Assembly: GCF_037102585.1 (NCBI RefSeq)
Contig: NW_027043820.1
Location: forward strand, 1,770,501 to 1,834,500
Direction of reading: 5' to 3'
Length of the DNA: 64,000 nucleotides
From: Saccharomycopsis crataegensis
Taxonomy: Eukaryota; Ascomycota; Saccharomycetes; Ascoideales; Saccharomycopsidaceae
A program made the translations under genes and the position numbers. Below, piece by piece: positions 59,200 to 64,000 of this stretch (its first letter is position 1; every line of letters starts with the position of its first letter). The notes below the pieces were generated by a model, which was not told the DNA's origin, did not search any database, and saw nothing but the letters and a program-made list of their open reading frames with translations.

Positions 59200-61938
59200 C
59201 TATTTGTTATTTCCCATTACCATGTTCCGAATCTCAAATAAATAATCTCTATCATCAACAACATCATCCCCTCCCGGTTGAAACCAGTGCTTTACTTTTT
59301 TGTTCCATCTTTCCTCTTCTTGCCTGAATTTATACACCATCTCTTCATTCAAATCAAATTCATCTCTCACTTGAAACTCAGGATTATTGGAGTATTGTTG
59401 TGCTTTTAAAGGCGAGCTACCCAGCAAATCAGGAGACGAAGCATTGCTGAATCCCCTAAACTGGTTTGCCATCGGCATGTTGGGTGATTCCATTGCAGAT
59501 CTTGGTGGTTTATGAACTGATGATTTAAAATTATTTTGCGGTTGTTGCCATTTCGAAAAACCCAACTTATTGTCAAACATTTGATTCAATTGGTTCATAT
59601 CTGATGCTTTCCGATTGGTTGACCTTTTAAATGGCGACCCGTTCACATTAACATTAGAAGTGAAATCAACAGATTCATTATCAATCAACATAGGATGTTG
59701 GTGCACTTCAAGGTCATTAATATCCTTGAATGGATCCTCGTCAGAATCCTCATCCGCATTCAAGGTAATCCAACAAAGTTTCCGAGGATTGAAATACATA
59801 TTACCTTCTATCTGTAATCCATCCATGCTCAACTCTTCAAAATCACTATCGTCTTGACTGGTGATCTTGTTGCCTTTTTTAGCCACTGGTTTCTTCTTCT
59901 TTATAGGCTTTACTGTGCCATAGCCGCCCTGGTTAGTGTTTCGCTTATTAAGGAACGTAATTAGAGCTGGTTGTTTGACGGGCTTTATACTGGCAAACCT
60001 TTTAGCATCATCTTCATTCCCTTCCCACTTATAAGTTACGGGATTGTAAACCATCTTGTTGCCATTATACCCTTCGACAACGTATTTTTTCTTGGAATTA
60101 TTGAGGTGTTTGATGAGTCCTAATTTCCCTGGTCGTTTCTTTTTAGATCTCCGGTCTTCATGGTATTTTGTGGGGCTATTGTTGCTATTCTTCAAGATAC
60201 TCTTCCGTGGGTTATTAGGAATCACTTCCATATATTTGGTGATATCAATGATCTGTTGCGGTGGAACACCACCCTTAAGGGTACCCCCACGTGAATAACA
60301 AGCATTCAAACTCTGACTTTCTTTAGTGAAATCAACGTCCAAATCTTCAAGATCGTCTAATTCCCCACCATCTCCAAAATGCTTTTTGTGAATTGGTTGA
60401 ACAATGATTTTTTTCTTGCCGTCTCTCATAAACATTGGACTGCTGACATTTAGTAGCATAGACGAAGAAGCTTTTCTGATATTTGGTTGCCGTGACGAAG
60501 CAGACCTCAATGCGGGCATGGATTTTTTAGACATCAACCGATTATTCACAGTTTCAGAATAAGTGGCTTTTCTGGTGGGTGACTTACTTTTTGATCTATA
60601 ATCGGGGTTTGTTGGTTGATTATAAAATTTCATCACGTTGGCGTCGTTTAAAAATAATTGCTGTTGTCTGCTAACCGTCCCATAATCCATCCTTCGATTG
60701 TCCATCGGCTTTACCACCACATTCTTATGAATATCATTTTCCCTGCCAATAGCAAAACTCAAATCTTCTTCAAAATCTGCAAAATCTTCCAAAAACTCTC
60801 CCTCGTCTTCATCATTGTTGCTAATATCTTCATTATTGTATCTTTGATTTGGATATTTTGGATAAATAAACGTATCATCAGGTAAATTCATGACATCGGA
60901 GGAAATGATTCTTTTATCAGCATTAATGAGCATTTGTTTTTCTTTGTTCAATTTTTTTTGTTGCAAAAGATAAAATTCTCGTTCTTCAAGCTCTGCTTGG
61001 TACTTTGCCTTTCTAAGCCTTAGTTCAAGTAGCTTCTCAAAATCATCATTCTCAAACTCAATATCATTATAGAAATCCGTGGCATCGGTTTCTGATTCAC
61101 TATAAACTGATGCGGTGGAATTTGAAGAATTCTCGAATTTTCCCGATGTAGACCCTGAGAATGACGAATTAGCAGGAGATAAATCTAACGTCGACCCATA
61201 GACTTGATTATTCATGAAATGTGGTTTGTAAAACCCTGATTTGCCATCCCGTACCTGGGCATTATACACGCTCATAGAAAATTTATCGCCATATTGCTGT
61301 TGATTAGAATTCTTCTTTGGACTTTTAGGAGAGATACTGAAATCATCAGGAAACTCAATCCCATATTCAATATCGCTATCATCGTTAGTCTGATAATTTG
61401 TATCATTAGGCATCCTACTAAAGTTTCTTTTTAGGGTCATCATACCGTCATCTTCATCTTCATCTTCATTATTATTTCTTTCATTATCCATAAGATTTAT
61501 AAGATTTCGATTCAACGTGACATTCATATCTAGTTCGAATCCATCATCATTAGTATCTTTCAAAGTGTTGTCGCTAAAGTTGTTAAGCATTGTCTTCAAT
61601 GGACTTCCAGACTTATTATTGGAAGATCCATTATTTTTTGATTGGTTCGTCATAGCATTTTCAAAATCCGCCAACGAGATCGACTGGTATGGTTTCCTGT
61701 TATTGCTGCTTTTCATAGCACCGCCTAATTTGTTGCTATTTGGACCTGTTATTTGTGGTGCCTGAGGTTTCTTGGTCGGTGAGTTGTTGGAGCTGGTAGT
61801 GGTGGTGGTTGTCGATGATCTGTTGGAATAAATCGATGTCCTTAAAACATCGTCTAAATCGTGATTATTGTCAACCAAATCATCCCAGTTATCTTCTTCT
61901 GACTCCTGATAGTTACCTAGTCGTGCTACCTGGGGCAT
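59200..61938 (-). CDS. BFA1: Spindle-position checkpoint GAP subunit Bfa1
   Basis: A 912-residue protein of the Byr4/Bfa1 family, which with Bub2 forms the GTPase-activating complex for Tem1 at the spindle pole body and blocks mitotic exit until the spindle is placed. The family marks are two short Byr4-type repeats, KMVYNPVTYKWEGN and MYFNPRKLCWITL, and the conserved C-terminus (NEEMVYKFRQEEERWNKKVK, HWF, then DYLFEIRNMVMG). The first 600 residues are Asn/Asp/Ser-rich, with a helical segment at about 305-350 (KLLELRLRKAKYQAELEERE). S. cerevisiae Bfa1 is 574 aa; the extra length is low-complexity. I start at the ATG at 61938 (MPQVARLG); the longer frame begins with a TTG. The N-terminus (EEDNWDDLV) resembles that of Byr4. 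Confidence 0.8.
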   Translation of the reverse strand: MPQVARLGNYQESEEDNWDDLVDNNHDLDDVLRTSIYSNRSSTTTTTTSSNNSPTKKPQAPQITGPNSNKLGGAMKSSNNRKPYQSISLADFENAMTNQSKNNGSSNNKSGSPLKTMLNNFSDNTLKDTNDDGFELDMNVTLNRNLINLMDNERNNNEDEDEDDGMMTLKRNFSRMPNDTNYQTNDDSDIEYGIEFPDDFSISPKSPKKNSNQQQYGDKFSMSVYNAQVRDGKSGFYKPHFMNNQVYGSTLDLSPANSSFSGSTSGKFENSSNSTASVYSESETDATDFYNDIEFENDDFEKLLELRLRKAKYQAELEEREFYLLQQKKLNKEKQMLINADKRIISSDVMNLPDDTFIYPKYPNQRYNNEDISNNDEDEGEFLEDFADFEEDLSFAIGRENDIHKNVVVKPMDNRRMDYGTVSRQQQLFLNDANVMKFYNQPTNPDYRSKSKSPTRKATYSETVNNRLMSKKSMPALRSASSRQPNIRKASSSMLLNVSSPMFMRDGKKKIIVQPIHKKHFGDGGELDDLEDLDVDFTKESQSLNACYSRGGTLKGGVPPQQIIDITKYMEVIPNNPRKSILKNSNNSPTKYHEDRRSKKKRPGKLGLIKHLNNSKKKYVVEGYNGNKMVYNPVTYKWEGNEDDAKRFASIKPVKQPALITFLNKRNTNQGGYGTVKPIKKKKPVAKKGNKITSQDDSDFEELSMDGLQIEGNMYFNPRKLCWITLNADEDSDEDPFKDINDLEVHQHPMLIDNESVDFTSNVNVNGSPFKRSTNRKASDMNQLNQMFDNKLGFSKWQQPQNNFKSSVHKPPRSAMESPNMPMANQFRGFSNASSPDLLGSSPLKAQQYSNNPEFQVRDEFDLNEEMVYKFRQEEERWNKKVKHWFQPGGDDVVDDRDYLFEIRNMVMGNNK

Positions 61939-62425
61939 GGTCAATATTTAATATCTTGGACAACCTTGTGTTAGAACCGCATCGGGATCACAGACGATTG
62001 ATGTTTATTATTTACCGGTGTGCTAAAAAAACCAAAAACACAGTCACGTGCAAAACGACACAGGCGTTGAAGCATAAACTTTTTTTTGCACATACGATAC
62101 GATACGATGTTAAAATCCTTGTTTGATGGTGTTGAATTTTGTAAAATTTTGGGTAAAACAACTTCTATAAGCTATATAAAACAGAAAAACCAGTATGGAT
62201 GGATGTAAAGGGAGTAGAAAAATGATGATACAAATGCAATATCGACGATAGAATGAGAGAGAAAAAAAAAAAGGAAACCGTTTAAAAAAAATAATGGAGA
62301 TGGGCATCTCACACTGAAAATATATAGAAGAAAGAGAAAATCATAGCAATTCATAAAGGCAAAAGCAGAGCAAAAAGGAGAGCTAATTAATAGCTAGGCA
62401 AGAGAGTGGTGGGAAAGGGAAAAAA
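61939..62425. other. BFA1 promoter / glucanase 3' flank
   Basis: A 487 bp spacer with TCACGTG at 62044-62050, about 105 bp before the BFA1 ATG. AT-rich elsewhere. No gene seen. Confidence 0.5.
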
Positions 62426-63484
62426 TCAGGCGTAGTAGTTGTTGATACCCCAGTATGGTTCAACTTTGTAATCACCAAGCAGCTTCCAAGGTTCGTTCCA
62501 ACCGGAAAACAAAACAATAGAATCACTAGCAGATTCAATATCACTCTTCAAAGCGGCAGTTTGATCACTAACAGATGGAGAGGATTCACCAATGCTGTCA
62601 CCTTGGGATGGCCAGCCTGTTTCAGAAATATAGACGGCGTTATCTCCACAAGCACTTTTAAGATCACTCATGGTTGACTTGATCCAGTCCCCGGCAGTAG
62701 AAGAGCTGACCCCAGAGAAGAATGGATGGGCATTAGCAGTGGTAATGTTAGAATATTCGCTGGTACAAAGAATTGGGTTAGCAATAATTGCGTTGAAAGT
62801 GTCAATGATTGAGACGTTACCAGAGTAACCAATGGCCGACAATTGGGTTTGAGCCTCTTCCAAATATTCAACCATTTGAGAGGCAGTGTACTTGCCATCA
62901 TTGACATGCTCATTGCCGACGGTGATGCCAAAGATGTGGTCATCGTAACTACTGTTACCATAGCTGGTGATGGCACTTTCAATACTAGAAACACTACTCA
63001 GGATAGCAGTTGGGTCGTAGATCCCGACCATTAATTTTTGGGTATCGGCTTTATATTTCATAGCGTATTCCACCAACTCACAGTCGGTATTGTAAAGACG
63101 AACGACACTGTAATTTTGCATTTCCTCAAAGTTCAGCTTCAATTCAGCTTCGGATTTACAACTACCACTGGCATCGTACTGAGAGAAGGCGATACCAAAA
63201 GCAGAGGAGTAGTCATCCAAGGTGCTAGATGATGATGAGGAGGAAGAGGAAGAGGAGGCAGTGGAGGAGGAAGTAGAAGAAATGGAAGATGAAGCAGAGG
63301 ATGAAGCAGAAGAAGAAGCGGAAGCTGAAGCAGAAGCTGAAGAGAAAGCGGCAGCAGTTGGAGCGCCAAAACCAAAGTCATCACGAGGCATGAGGGTGGT
63401 AACCGAGGCATGGCCATGGGAGTGTGATTCCAAAGCGTGGGCCAAGCAGGCGAAGATCGACGATTTCAAAAGAAGGGAGTACAT
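62426..63484 (-). CDS. GH17 cell-wall glucanase/transglycosidase (Scw4/Scw11/Mp65 type)
   Basis: A 352-residue secreted enzyme of glycoside hydrolase family 17. A signal peptide (about 1-18) is followed by a His-rich segment and a Ser/Ala linker (about 46-88). The catalytic domain begins near 92 (SSAFGIAFSQYDASGSC). The predicted acid/base is Glu192 (ITVGNEHVND) and the nucleophile Glu288 (VYISETGWPSQGD), both in standard GH17 contexts; RLYNTDCE and ANAHPFFSG are also family motifs. The C-terminus is WGINNYYA, without a GPI signal, as in the soluble Scw wall proteins. It acts on beta-1,3-glucan in the wall. The exact subtype is uncertain. I start at the ATG at 63484; upstream the frame has only a TTG. 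Confidence 0.88.
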   Translation of the reverse strand: MYSLLLKSSIFACLAHALESHSHGHASVTTLMPRDDFGFGAPTAAAFSSASASASASSSASSSASSSISSTSSSTASSSSSSSSSSSTLDDYSSAFGIAFSQYDASGSCKSEAELKLNFEEMQNYSVVRLYNTDCELVEYAMKYKADTQKLMVGIYDPTAILSSVSSIESAITSYGNSSYDDHIFGITVGNEHVNDGKYTASQMVEYLEEAQTQLSAIGYSGNVSIIDTFNAIIANPILCTSEYSNITTANAHPFFSGVSSSTAGDWIKSTMSDLKSACGDNAVYISETGWPSQGDSIGESSPSVSDQTAALKSDIESASDSIVLFSGWNEPWKLLGDYKVEPYWGINNYYA

Positions 63485-63856
63485 TTTTCTTGAGCTACTA
63501 AATGAATGGTGTTGGTTGATGAAAGATAAGACTAAAAGGAGGGTGTTAATCAACCTGGTAACTCAGATAAAAGGAAATACAAGAGGCAGTTTTGCGGGGA
63601 AGGTGATCTCAATAGCTGAAGAAACAGTTGGGAGCAGCAGAATAGTCAAGAGTGTAAATTTTGGGATCCAAGGAGGCCCTTATATTATATATCATGTCAT
63701 ATAATATATATATGGTAATGTCGGATAATATACAAATAAGGGATAGAAAGTGGCTTTTATGCAGTGGCATGCATTGATGTGTTTCATCACGCAGACCCAC
63801 AACGCTAACCTTAACCTTAACTCCCCCGAGGCGACCAAAATTTCAGCTTTTTTGAC
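63485..63856. other. Glucanase promoter and 3' flank of the edge gene
   Basis: A 372 bp region with a palindromic TA-rich stretch at about 63682-63712 (atattatatatcatgtcatataatatata). No gene seen on either strand with good support. Confidence 0.45.
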
Positions 63857-64000
63857 TCAGCCAGACCAATCGCCAATGATATCGGTGGAAGGAGTTGTTG
63901 TTTCAAGAAGCGGACGACCACGGCGCATCGGTGGAGGTGTTTCAACATCATCATCATTACTATTATCAAACACACTACAACTGGTGGAGCTACTATAACA
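63857..64000 (-). CDS. C-terminal end of an unknown protein (partial)
   Basis: On the minus strand the frame is open from the window edge to a TGA at 63859-63857 and encodes 47 residues. It is Ser/Asp/Thr-rich with a basic RRGRP core resembling an AT-hook (PPPMRRGRPLLETTTPS) and ends DIIGDWSG. This resembles a disordered C-terminal tail of a nuclear protein. The opposite strand is open across the same bases, so the assignment is tentative. Confidence 0.4.
   Translation of the reverse strand, partial: CYSSSTSCSVFDNSNDDDVETPPPMRRGRPLLETTTPSTDIIGDWSG

Noticed and set aside
63807-63823. AACCTTAACCTTAAC telomere-like repeat
   Set aside because: Only two to three units; too short for a telomere and inside ordinary genic sequence.
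1-64000. Transposons, LTR elements, virus-like elements, tRNA or snoRNA genes
   Set aside because: No reverse transcriptase, transposase, capsid or integrase frame, no long terminal repeats, and no convincing tRNA arm (GGTTCGAATCC-type) seen by eye; a covariance-model scan would be needed to exclude small RNAs.

Overview
The window is nuclear DNA of a budding yeast (Saccharomycotina), most likely of the CTG-Ser clade (Candida, Lodderomyces, Spathaspora or Scheffersomyces relatives). The evidence is an AT-rich genome with compact, mostly intronless genes, rare short introns with TACTAAC-type branch sites, long poly-A/T tracts, and gene types named in Candida (an FCR3-like bZIP, small GPI-anchored wall proteins, a GH17 wall glucanase). 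CTG codons are also avoided: I read about 440 codons in frame in the C-terminal half of the RPN1 gene and met none. No transposon, LTR, tRNA, rRNA or CRISPR was found.

Layout. 1-165 is the 3' end of an unknown gene. 1441-7565 holds an amino-acid permease, the MutL-family gene MLH2 and the endosomal syntaxin PEP12. 8146-21331 is a leftward run of four genes: an unknown Ser/Asn-rich protein, the three-repeat Myb factor BAS1, a secreted protein with five cysteine repeats, and an unknown coiled-coil protein. 22031-24192 is a tandem pair of Tvp38/DedA membrane proteins. 24672-25768 is an unrecognised five-exon gene for a secreted cysteine-rich protein. 25982-33554 carries 4-hydroxyphenylpyruvate dioxygenase, a Tgl3/4/5-type patatin lipase, the ribosome-assembly factor CIC1 and the elongation factor ELF1, whose first exon is only the ATG. 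34331-42843 carries VMA16 (spliced), THR1, a GPI-anchored protein, FCR3 and RPN1. 43428-54418 is a tandem pair of Ycf1-type vacuolar ABC transporters. 55304-63484 carries the phosphatidylserine carrier OSH6/7, nucleolar SRP40, the mitotic-exit regulator BFA1 and a GH17 cell-wall glucanase. A further leftward gene enters at 64000.

Most genes are unrelated housekeeping neighbours. The parts that depart from this are (i) the two ABC transporters, nearly identical in the N-terminal domain and both ATPase domains but diverged in the two substrate-binding membrane domains; (ii) the five-exon gene, whose four introns are all phase 0 and whose exons carry related cysteine modules; (iii) the secreted five-repeat protein; and (iv) the ELF1 and VMA16 gene models, which need small 5' exons. 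THR1, VMA16 and RPN1 are also neighbours on S. cerevisiae chromosome VIII, so this linkage appears old.
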